A DNA stretch of 7,441 nucleotides, from NCBI GenBank assembly GCA_031263295.1, contig JAISGC010000022.1, positions 1 to 7,441 of the forward strand, given 5' to 3'. The translations under genes and the position numbers were made by a program. The DNA is from Rickettsiales bacterium (GTDB lineage Bacteria; Pseudomonadota; Alphaproteobacteria; Rs-D84). Of this stretch, positions 1 to 4,931 are shown one piece after another. Each line of letters opens with the position of its first letter. The first letter of the stretch is position 1. Below the pieces are notes generated by a model. That model saw only the letters and a list, made by a program, of their open reading frames with translations, did no database searches and had not been told where the DNA came from.

Positions 1-199
1 CAATGCCGGTTCGCCGCGCGGACGGCCGCACGCCGATCGTGATTATCTCCGCCTCGTCCGCGGCCGCGCGCCAGACGATAAAGCCGTTGTCGGAGGCGAC
101 TATCTCCGCGCCGCCCGCCTTTAATTTCGCAAACTCATCCGCGGACCAAGGCTGCGCCGGGAAGCATTCATTGTGTAATTTGGAAAGTTGTGCATACAT
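1..199 (-). CDS. rimI: RimI-like GNAT N-acetyltransferase, N-terminal part (cut by window edge)
   Basis: The reverse strand from the ATG at 199 gives 66 codons running off the left edge: MYAQLSKLHNECF at the start, then PWSADEF, GFIVWR, and EAEIITIGVRPSARRTGI at the cut. The beta strand EAEIITIGV followed by RRTGI is the GNAT motif A core (R/Q-x-x-G-x-G/A), where the acetyl-CoA pyrophosphate binds. The overall pattern (PW near residue 17, GFI.WR, EAEIITI.V) fits RimI, which acetylates the N-terminal alanine of ribosomal protein S18, although other small GNAT enzymes share it. The C-terminal half is missing, so the assignment rests on this segment. The ATG is preceded by an A-run and a heptad hairpin, with no clear Shine-Dalgarno; the in-frame stop upstream at 220-218 limits the start. 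It follows fabZ on the same strand, and the gap is filled by the repeat. Confidence 0.72.
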   Translation of the reverse strand, partial: MYAQLSKLHNECFPAQPWSADEFAKLKAGGAEIVASDNGFIVWRAAADEAEIITIGVRPSARRTGI

Positions 200-296
200 T
201 TTTTTAATGACTAATGACTAATAACTAATGACGAATTACTAATCAAATCGGCATTAGACATTAGTAATTAGTCATTAGTTATTAGTCATTAAAAAA
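200..296. repeat. Intergenic inverted heptad array (fabZ/rimI gap)
   Basis: Two arms of 44 bases (200-243 and 253-296) are inverted copies of each other at 38 of 44 positions around a 9-base loop. Each arm is a T6 (or A6) run followed by about five 7-bp units of the form ATGACTA/ATAACTA. The heptads are shuffled between arms (unit 2 of one arm matches unit 3 of the other), so pairing can slip by one unit. The T-run comes first and the A-run last on both strands, which is the wrong order for an intrinsic terminator. The array fills the whole space between the two genes. The unit contains TAG/TAA/TGA, and because 7 is not a multiple of 3, every frame is closed. Confidence 0.9.
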
Positions 297-297
297 G

Positions 298-738
298 TTA
301 AACTTCTTCCGGCTTGTCCATAATCGCCGAGAATGTCGCCTCGCAGACCTTCATTCCGCCGACCATCGCGATGCCGTGGAACTTGTAGAGGTTCAGTTTC
401 GATCCTATCATTTCGACATGCAATTCCAATGTGTCGCCCGGATGCACCATATGCGAAAACCGGATTTTCTCCATCGTCGTGAAGTATCCGAGCCTGCGCC
501 CGCCGTCCTCGTTCAAGTGCGTCAGAACGATGAAGCACGCCGTCTGCGCCAAGGCCTCGACCTGCAAGACGCCCGGCATTATCGGCTTGCCCGGAAAGTG
601 GCCCGCGCACCAGAACTCGTCCGCGCGCACATGGTGGATGCCGACGCCCGACTGGTCGTTGAAGTCCCGTATCTCGTCAATCAGCAGCATATCGCCGCGA
701 TGCGGGATGACATTTTCGATTTGTTCTTTGTTTATCAT
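298..738 (-). CDS. fabZ: 3-hydroxyacyl-[acyl-carrier-protein] dehydratase FabZ
   Basis: This 146-residue protein has the normal FabZ length and is a single hotdog-fold domain. It dehydrates (3R)-3-hydroxyacyl-ACP to trans-2-enoyl-ACP in cytoplasmic fatty acid elongation. The signature AGHFPGKPIMPGVLQVEALAQ region is intact, with the catalytic His at residue 47 and the catalytic Glu at 61. The N-terminal IPHRGDMLLID (residues 11-21) is also family-typical. The start is the ATG at 738, with AAAGG about 7 nt upstream as ribosome binding site; that purine run is the tail of the neighbouring heptad repeat. It lies downstream of lpxD on the same strand with a repeat-filled gap of about 110 bp. Its substrate is shared with LpxA and LpxD, so it sets the balance between phospholipid and lipid A synthesis. 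Confidence 0.95.
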   Translation of the reverse strand: MINKEQIENVIPHRGDMLLIDEIRDFNDQSGVGIHHVRADEFWCAGHFPGKPIMPGVLQVEALAQTACFIVLTHLNEDGGRRLGYFTTMEKIRFSHMVHPGDTLELHVEMIGSKLNLYKFHGIAMVGGMKVCEATFSAIMDKPEEV

Positions 739-748
739 TCTTTAACCT

Positions 749-847
749 TTTTTTAGTGACTAGTGACTAACGCCTAACGACTAACAGATGTGCGCGCTTC
801 GCGCGCCAATATTAGTCACTAGTCGTTAGTCACTAGTCGTTAAAAAA
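749..847. repeat. Intergenic inverted heptad array (lpxD/fabZ gap)
   Basis: Arms 749-785 and 811-847 match as inverted copies at 31 of 37 positions. Both are built from a T6/A6 run plus 7-bp units alternating AGTGACT and AACGACT. The loop carries a separate small hairpin, GCGCGC-TTC-GCGCGC (792-806), so the tip is capped by a GC clamp. As in the fabZ/rimI copy, T-run then hairpin then A-run appears on both strands, which does not fit a terminator. On the fabZ side the A-run supplies the purine-rich ribosome binding region. Confidence 0.9.
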
Positions 848-1900
848 CTACTTCTTCGCCAACGCGTTCTTCTTCACCCACGCCGTCATCCGCAGGCTGT
901 CCATATAGGGCATCGCCGGAGTGCCGAATATTTTGGCATTCGCGGGAATATCGCTGATAACGCCGGACTGCGCGCCTATCTCGGCGTCGTCGCCTATCTT
1001 GTTTCCGTTCGCGACCCCGACCTGGCCGCCCAACATCACCCGGTCGCCGATAACGCAGCCGCCCGTGATTCCGGTGCCCGCCGCCGCAAAGCACTCCCGC
1101 CCCATTATCACGCCGTGCGCGATTTGGACCAGATTATCGATTTTCGTCCCGTCGCCAATCTGCGTGTCGGTCAATGCGCCGCGATCCACGCAAGAGTTCG
1201 CGCCGACCGAAACGCGATTGCCGATTATCACGCGGCCCGCGTGCGGGATGAAGATATTATGCCCGTCCTGGCGCGTATAGCCGAAGCCGTCTTTTCCTAT
1301 CGACGCGCCGTTGTGGATAACGCAGTCGTCGCCGATGGTCGCGTTCTCGATAACCGCGTTGGAATGGACTATCGTGTTTTTGCCGATGCGGACATTGCGG
1401 CCGATATATGCGCCGGTGTGAATCTGAACATTTTCTTCAATAGCGGCGCCGCGCTCTATGACCGCGAACGGCGCGATATAGACCGATTTCTTGCGACGGA
1501 AAAACACGCGGCGGGCGACGATTGCGTCGAGAGAGATTCCGCGGCGCGGCTTTTCGGCATAGAGATAATCCAGCATCTTCACGACATCGGCACGCGGATG
1601 GTCGGAGATAAGGAGCGCCGCGCCAGCGGGCGCCTTGCCCGCATTTTCCGGCTGCAAAAGAATCACGGACGCGCGCGTTTTTTCGAGCGTCTCTATCGGC
1701 AGAATCTTAAACGCCTCGGAATTGCGCTCGGTGGAATAGAACGATGCGTCGCCGGGCTTCGCGTCCGCAATCGGCGCTATGCCGAGAATCGGCGTCTTGG
1801 GATCGCCGCGCAAATCGAGGCCGAACTTTTTCGCCAATTCGCCCGCGGTGGCTTTGTGAACCCTGGGTCCGAATAATTTTATAAGAAGTCTTTTCATCAT
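848..1900 (-). CDS. lpxD: UDP-3-O-(3-hydroxyacyl)glucosamine N-acyltransferase LpxD
   Basis: This 350-residue protein is LpxD, the third enzyme of lipid A synthesis. It transfers a 3-hydroxyacyl chain from ACP to the 2-amino group of UDP-3-O-acyl-glucosamine, acting as a cytoplasmic trimer. The N-terminal uridine-binding domain spans about residues 1-105 (FYSTERN at 54-60). It is followed by a left-handed beta helix of hexapeptide repeats (about 140-320) and a short C-terminal helix. The catalytic His is H262 in KIDNLVQIAH, equivalent to E. coli H239; DGFGY (204-208) and VDRG (238-241) are also conserved. There is no Shine-Dalgarno. Instead a consensus promoter ends 7 nt before the ATG, so the transcript is probably leaderless; ATG codons occur at both 1900 and 1897 and either could be used. 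fabZ follows on the same strand. Confidence 0.95.
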   Translation of the reverse strand: MMKRLLIKLFGPRVHKATAGELAKKFGLDLRGDPKTPILGIAPIADAKPGDASFYSTERNSEAFKILPIETLEKTRASVILLQPENAGKAPAGAALLISDHPRADVVKMLDYLYAEKPRRGISLDAIVARRVFFRRKKSVYIAPFAVIERGAAIEENVQIHTGAYIGRNVRIGKNTIVHSNAVIENATIGDDCVIHNGASIGKDGFGYTRQDGHNIFIPHAGRVIIGNRVSVGANSCVDRGALTDTQIGDGTKIDNLVQIAHGVIMGRECFAAAGTGITGGCVIGDRVMLGGQVGVANGNKIGDDAEIGAQSGVISDIPANAKIFGTPAMPYMDSLRMTAWVKKNALAKK

Positions 1901-1907
1901 ACGCGCG

Positions 1908-1936
1908 ATTATAGATTAAAATAACTCTTGCGTCAA
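1908..1936 (-). promoter_or_regulatory. Sigma70-type promoter of lpxD (leaderless transcript)
   Basis: On the minus strand TTGACG (1936-1931) and a perfect TATAAT (1913-1908) are separated by exactly 17 bp. The ATG of lpxD begins 7 nt after the -10 box, so the expected +1 is at or one base before the start codon. This explains the absence of a ribosome binding site. The -35 box overlaps that of the opposing plus-strand promoter. Confidence 0.8.
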
Positions 1937-1956
1937 ATTGCGCCCGGATGTATAAT
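1928..1956 (+). promoter_or_regulatory. Sigma70-type promoter of the plus-strand RNA/secreted-protein unit
   Basis: TTGCGT (1928-1933), a 17-bp spacer and a perfect TATAAT (1951-1956) predict a start near 1963 in a run of G residues. The -35 box shares bases 1931-1933 with the -35 box of the divergent lpxD promoter, so RNA polymerase could occupy only one of them at a time. Confidence 0.65.
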
Positions 1957-1962
1957 TGCGGG

Positions 1963-2094
1963 GAACCAAGTTGGGAGACTTGGGTCGGGCTGTGAGAAGC
2001 TCTTAAAACGCGGCGCACATTTTGCGTCGTTATCCGCGCATAAAAAAGCCCCGTCGGAAAGATTGGGCGCACGCGGCGAATTGCCGCTTTTTTT
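1963..2094 (+). ncRNA. Structured RNA of about 130 nt with its own promoter and terminator (identity unknown; one 6S-like segment)
   Basis: A promoter at 1928-1956 and an intrinsic terminator at 2073-2094 bracket about 130 nt with several stems and no convincing short gene. Visible stems are CCAAGT (1966-1971) with ACTTGG (1978-1983), GGGCT (1987-1991) with AGCCC (2047-2051), and, inside the latter, CGCGG (2009-2013) with CCGCG (2034-2038) and CGCA (2014-2017) with TGCG (2023-2026). The segment GAGAAGCTCTTAAAAC then GCGGCGCACAT resembles, from memory, a conserved part of the 3' half of proteobacterial 6S RNA. However, the total length is short and the flanking parts do not clearly match, so 6S is only a hypothesis. 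It could equally be a leader/attenuator for the downstream secreted-protein gene. SRP RNA, tmRNA and RNase P RNA hallmarks are absent. Confidence 0.5.
2073..2094 (+). terminator. Intrinsic terminator of the plus-strand RNA
   Basis: GCGGC (2073-2077), loop GAATT, and GCCGC (2083-2087) form a GC-rich stem followed directly by seven T residues (2088-2094). This is the only canonical Rho-independent terminator seen in the window. It lies 121 bp before the next ATG, so it either ends a free small RNA or works as an attenuator. Confidence 0.8.
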
Positions 2095-2203
2095 ATGCAA
2101 TCCCCGTTTATGGTCGGGGGGCCGTATAGAGCAATTTATGCGGAATCATTCGTTTTATGATTTCTCAACCCACCCGACCGCTCTGTTTCCCAACGACAAA
2201 ACA

Positions 2204-2208
2204 GGGAG
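2204..2208 (+). promoter_or_regulatory. Ribosome binding site fixing the start of the secreted-protein gene
   Basis: GGGAG lies 7 nt before the ATG at 2216. It decides against the much longer open frame that begins near 1928, which would run through the RNA gene and terminator. CTGTTT (2183-2188) and AAACAG (2199-2204) can pair just upstream, touching the edge of this site. Confidence 0.75.
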
Positions 2209-2215
2209 AAAAAAT

Positions 2216-2722
2216 ATGAAAAACAAAATTAGCAATGAGCAACGAGCAATGAGCAATAGAAACGCGCGACAACGCAACAGCAAACTCCTTTTGTTCATTG
2301 CTTGTTGCTCTTTGCTCATTACCGGCGGCGGCGAAGCCGGCGCCGCGAAGCTATGTTGGTATAACAACACCAGCGGGAACAGCTATGCGATAAACGAAGA
2401 CAACACCTTATGGGCGGTCGGCACCGGATGCGGCGACAGGACCGGATGGGGTTGGGACAAGGCCAACATCAAAACCGGGGCCGCGACCGGATTCTGCACA
2501 ACGACCGCATACGCCGGGGAATGCGTCGTCGTGAAATCGGCATTCGAGCCGGGGACACAGGATATGTGCCGATGCCGCCTGACCAGTCCCGGAACCAGCG
2601 GCTGGGTTGTCTATCAATCGATTCATCCCGATGTGGTGGGCCAGTGCGCGCGCTATGTCGCGCTGGGATTCGGCGGCAATGTCGAAGCTCGCAAACAATA
2701 TTTCGGAATCGCAGGATTATAA
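2216..2722 (+). CDS. Small cysteine-rich secreted protein, family not recognised
   Basis: The 168-residue product has a signal peptide: a basic N-region to about residue 23, a hydrophobic stretch LLLFIACCSLLI (24-35), then a small-residue region with likely cleavage after AGA or AGAA (around 43-44). The mature part of about 124 residues contains seven Cys (47, 72, 94, 103, 118, 120, 144) and is rich in Gly, Thr and Trp. The CRCRLTSP segment (118-125) followed by GWVVYQS looks like a family core. Export with disulfide bonding in the periplasm or outside is inferred. No enzyme motif was found and no function is assigned. The start is set by GGGAG 7 nt upstream. The DNA for residues about 4-35 is an inverted heptad repeat, so the signal peptide comes from repeat DNA. 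The gene meets lpxB tail to tail with one base between the stop codons. Confidence 0.75.
   Translation: MKNKISNEQRAMSNRNARQRNSKLLLFIACCSLLITGGGEAGAAKLCWYNNTSGNSYAINEDNTLWAVGTGCGDRTGWGWDKANIKTGAATGFCTTTAYAGECVVVKSAFEPGTQDMCRCRLTSPGTSGWVVYQSIHPDVVGQCARYVALGFGGNVEARKQYFGIAGL
2227..2320. repeat. Inverted heptad array forming the signal-peptide coding region
   Basis: Arms 2227-2255 and 2292-2320 are inverted copies at 25 of 29 positions. The left arm is built of GCAATGA-type heptads and the right arm of the reverse complement (TCATTGC type). It has the same architecture as the intergenic arrays but a different unit sequence, and it lies inside a coding region. The second heptad is GCAACGA rather than GCAATGA, so codon 2243-2245 reads CGA where the consensus unit would give an in-frame TGA stop. 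Confidence 0.85.
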
Positions 2723-2723
2723 A

Positions 2724-3959
2724 TTATTTCGTGAGTTCCGCGGCTATGATTTCCGCGGGGGCGCGGCGGCCGTGATGCCAGAGCTTGTCCGCGGCTGCGA
2801 GTTCCGACGCGATTTTTTTCGCGTCGATTGCGCCAAGCGCGGCCAGGATATTTTTCGCATTCGCCGCACGGCCCAGGAACTCGGGAAAAATCTCGCGCCC
2901 GGCCAAAACATTTATCAATGATAAATATTTCACGCGCAACAGAACGCGCGCCAGCAAAGCGGTAATCCAGTTCGCTCGCGCGACGACAATCGTCGGCACG
3001 CGCATAATCGCGAGTTCGGAGACCGCGGTCCCGCTCATCGCAATCGCGGTTTTTGTTTGGTTGTAAAGTTCGTATCGTTTCGCAAACGGAACCAGTTTCA
3101 CGGGGAGATTCGCGGTCTCGCGCTTGACGAATTCGTGCGTCGGCTCGGTCGTCGGAATCGCGAATCTTTCACCGGGCATCGCGGCGATTATTTTTTTATA
3201 AATCGGCATCAACTTTTTGGCTTCGCCCATTCTGCTTCCGGGCAGAAGAGTGAGGTATTTTTTTTCTGTCTTTTTTATCGCGCGCGACGCGACATCATAG
3301 ATAGGATAGCCGACGCTCTCGGTCTTCAATCCGTATTTCTCGAAATACGGCCGCTCGAAATCGAAGAAGCAGAAAAGTTTATCCCAGACGCCCGCGTATT
3401 TTTTCGCGCGCCATGCGCCCCACGCCCAGACCATCGGCGCGACGAAATGGTAAAACTTTGGCACTGCTTGGTGGGGTGTGTTTTGATAAAACACACCTTT
3501 TTTATTTTCGACGGGGCGAAGCCCCTGAGAAAATAAAAAATCCTGTGCCTTTGTTTTGCGAACATTCAGGTCCTTCGGACCATCTGTTCGCAAAAGGTGT
3601 TTTTTATCAAAAAACACCCCACCAGGCAGTGCCTTCTTTACCTGTTTAATAACCCGCACCGCGAAACTCGACGAATCAATCGTCAGAACTATGTCGGGTT
3701 TCGCGGCGACGATTGCATCCGCGGTATGCTTGATGCGGCGCAAAATAGTTTTGGATTTCGCGATGACTTCTCCTATGCCCATAACGGCCAAGTCGGAAAT
3801 CGGAAAAATAGATTTCAGTCCCGCCGCCTGCATCGCTTGCCCGCCCAAGCCAACGAACTCGACGCCGCCTTTCGAATGCGCCGCGCGCATAATCTCGGCG
3901 CCGAGGACATCGCCCGAAACCTCGGCCGCTATGATAAAAACTTTGGAATGCTTTACCAA
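2724..3959 (-). CDS. lpxB: Lipid-A-disaccharide synthase LpxB with in-frame palindromic insert
   Basis: LpxB is a GT-B glycosyltransferase of the inner membrane's cytoplasmic face that joins UDP-diacylglucosamine and lipid X into the lipid A disaccharide. Family features are EVSGD (13-17), GLGGQAMQAAG (37-47), LTID with D95 matching essential E. coli D98, VAPMVWAW (173-180), and LLPGSR with R243 matching E. coli R201. MSGTAVSELA (308-317) and YLSLINVLAGR (345-355) also fit. The 411 residues include a 58-residue insert (A110-P167) encoded by the palindromic element at 3460-3633; without it the protein would be 353 residues and KK would run straight into KFYHFVAP. The start is TTG at 3959: an in-frame TGA lies two codons upstream, GAGGG precedes by 8 nt, and the next ATG is beyond the SGD motif. 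It follows lpxA by 65 bp. Confidence 0.93.
   Translation of the reverse strand: MVKHSKVFIIAAEVSGDVLGAEIMRAAHSKGGVEFVGLGGQAMQAAGLKSIFPISDLAVMGIGEVIAKSKTILRRIKHTADAIVAAKPDIVLTIDSSSFAVRVIKQVKKALPGGVFFDKKHLLRTDGPKDLNVRKTKAQDFLFSQGLRPVENKKGVFYQNTPHQAVPKFYHFVAPMVWAWGAWRAKKYAGVWDKLFCFFDFERPYFEKYGLKTESVGYPIYDVASRAIKKTEKKYLTLLPGSRMGEAKKLMPIYKKIIAAMPGERFAIPTTEPTHEFVKRETANLPVKLVPFAKRYELYNQTKTAIAMSGTAVSELAIMRVPTIVVARANWITALLARVLLRVKYLSLINVLAGREIFPEFLGRAANAKNILAALGAIDAKKIASELAAADKLWHHGRRAPAEIIAAELTK
3460..3633. repeat. 174-bp in-frame palindromic element within lpxB (Rickettsia-palindromic-element-like)
   Basis: The 38-base ends (3460-3497 and 3596-3633) are inverted copies at 35 of 38 positions. The element can fold as an outer stem (3460-3474 with 3619-3633, 14 of 15 paired) enclosing four hairpins: 3475-3497 (10-bp stem, GAT loop), 3498-3540 (12-bp stem, inner GGGGC-GAA-GCCCC), 3554-3595 (11-bp stem, inner GGTCC-TTC-GGACC) and 3596-3618 (10-bp stem, ATC loop). 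Only 3541-3553 stays outside a hairpin. It adds exactly 58 codons, has no stop in the lpxB frame, and falls between a helix end and the strand leading to the conserved VWAW motif. In-frame palindromic insertions of this kind are known in Rickettsia (RPE) and Wolbachia. Whether this is a dispersed family cannot be seen from one copy. Confidence 0.85.
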
Positions 3960-4024
3960 TCCTCAAACCCTCAATATTAAAAAATTATTCCAGAGCGCAA
4001 CGAAAGCCTGGCCCGGCATCGGGC

Positions 4025-4873
4025 CTATTTCCTGTCATAGTTTGATTTTTTCTGGCCGAAGATGCCGCGGGTCTGCTTGTTGTCGACGCCGCGGGTTTCC
4101 ATGGTCAGGCTGCGGCCCGCGCGGTCTTCGATAAACTCTATCGCGTGCATCGCATAGCGGTTGTCGCGCACCTGCTTTTTTATATGATTCAGGTTTTCCG
4201 CGCCCGCATCCTCGGACGCGAAGACCGCGCTGTATACGGCGTATATCGCCTGCAAGTCCTCGGGCGTAAATCCGTTTCGCGTCAGTCCGACGCGGTTAAT
4301 GGTGCGATAGCGCGCCGGAACCCCTTCGAAAATAACATAGGGCGGAATGTCGACCGCCGTGCCGCTCATTCCGCCGAGGAACGCGTATTCCCCGATGTGG
4401 CAAAACTGATGCACCGCGGACATCGCCGATATTATCGCGTGGTCGCCGATTTCGACATGGCCCGCCAATTGGACCAGATTCGACAAGACGATATTGTTCC
4501 CGAGCTGGCAGTCGTGGGCGATGTGCGCGTTGACCATAACCTGGCAATCGTCGCCGATTTTTGTTCCCTTGGACGCGGGCGTACCGGACTGAATCGTCGC
4601 GTATTCGCGAATGCGGCAGCGCTTGCCAATCGTGAGACCGGTCATAGATTCGTCGTCTTGGAACTTCAAGTCCTGGCCTTTCATTCCTATTGCGGCGAAG
4701 GGATAAATGATTGTGTCGTCGCCGATTGCGGTCTTGCCGCCGATGACTACATTGGACATCAGGCGCACGCGGTCGCCAAGGACGACATCTTTCCCGACCA
4801 CGCAGAACGGGCCGATTTCCACATCTTTGCCGAGCTGCGCGCCCGGCTCAATAACACTGGTTTTATCTATCAT
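4025..4873 (-). CDS. lpxA: Acyl-ACP--UDP-N-acetylglucosamine O-acyltransferase LpxA
   Basis: LpxA performs the first step of lipid A synthesis, moving a 3-hydroxyacyl chain from ACP to the 3-OH of UDP-GlcNAc. The 282-residue product starts MIDKTSVIEPGAQLG, as the family does, and consists of a left-handed beta helix of hexapeptide repeats (to about residue 190) plus an alpha-helical tail. The catalytic base is H120 in NAHIAHD (E. coli H125), with H117, H139, H155 and Q156 also conserved. G168 in FLGGMSG matches E. coli G173, the acyl-chain ruler; by analogy this leaves room for a long 3-hydroxyacyl chain (inference). The tail is some 20 residues longer than E. coli LpxA. An upstream in-frame TTG (4915) adds 14 residues unlike the family, so the ATG is preferred. 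lpxB follows. Confidence 0.95.
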   Translation of the reverse strand: MIDKTSVIEPGAQLGKDVEIGPFCVVGKDVVLGDRVRLMSNVVIGGKTAIGDDTIIYPFAAIGMKGQDLKFQDDESMTGLTIGKRCRIREYATIQSGTPASKGTKIGDDCQVMVNAHIAHDCQLGNNIVLSNLVQLAGHVEIGDHAIISAMSAVHQFCHIGEYAFLGGMSGTAVDIPPYVIFEGVPARYRTINRVGLTRNGFTPEDLQAIYAVYSAVFASEDAGAENLNHIKKQVRDNRYAMHAIEFIEDRAGRSLTMETRGVDNKQTRGIFGQKKSNYDRK

Positions 4874-4882
4874 AGCCGGGAT

Positions 4883-4888
4883 ATTATA
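4883..4888 (-). promoter_or_regulatory. Possible -10 box immediately before lpxA
   Basis: A perfect TATAAT on the minus strand ends 9 nt before the lpxA ATG, recalling the placement at lpxD, and there is no Shine-Dalgarno. A matching -35 box at normal spacing is lacking: the nearest TTGAAT is 21 bp away. The site is therefore only suggestive. Confidence 0.3.
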
Positions 4889-4931
4889 TCGCGTCCATTG
4901 CGCGGAGGGATTCAATATGTATAACGAAATA

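Noticed and set aside
200..296. Heptad arrays as a CRISPR array or intrinsic terminator
   Set aside because: The units are only 7 bp with no spacers, and the T-run/A-run order is opposite to that of a terminator.
1115..1876. Long plus-strand open frames opposite lpxD, lpxA, lpxB and parC
   Set aside because: They are antisense shadows of strongly conserved genes and resemble no protein family.
1963..2094. SRP RNA, tmRNA or RNase P RNA
   Set aside because: The GGAAGGAAGCA-type SRP core, a tRNA-like T-loop or CCA end, and the GAGGAAAGTCC RNase P core are all absent.
1928..2215. Long in-frame extension of the secreted-protein gene upstream of 2216
   Set aside because: It would run through a promoter, a structured RNA and an intrinsic terminator, and a good ribosome binding site precedes the ATG at 2216.
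2155..2370. Minus-strand 71-residue hydrophobic open frame
   Set aside because: It is the complementary reading of the heptad palindrome that encodes the signal peptide; it has no family resemblance.
3460..3633. lpxB as a frameshifted pseudogene disrupted by an insertion
   Set aside because: The insert is exactly 58 codons with no stop, and the catalytic motifs on both sides stay in one frame.
4010..4025. GGCCCG-GCAT-CGGGCC hairpin overlapping the lpxA stop as a terminator
   Set aside because: The 6-bp stem is not followed by a T-run on the lpxA strand; lpxB begins 65 bp on and is likely co-transcribed.
4873..4915. TTG start for lpxA at 4915
   Set aside because: The 14 extra residues are unlike LpxA N-termini, while MIDKTSVIEP at 4873 matches the family start.
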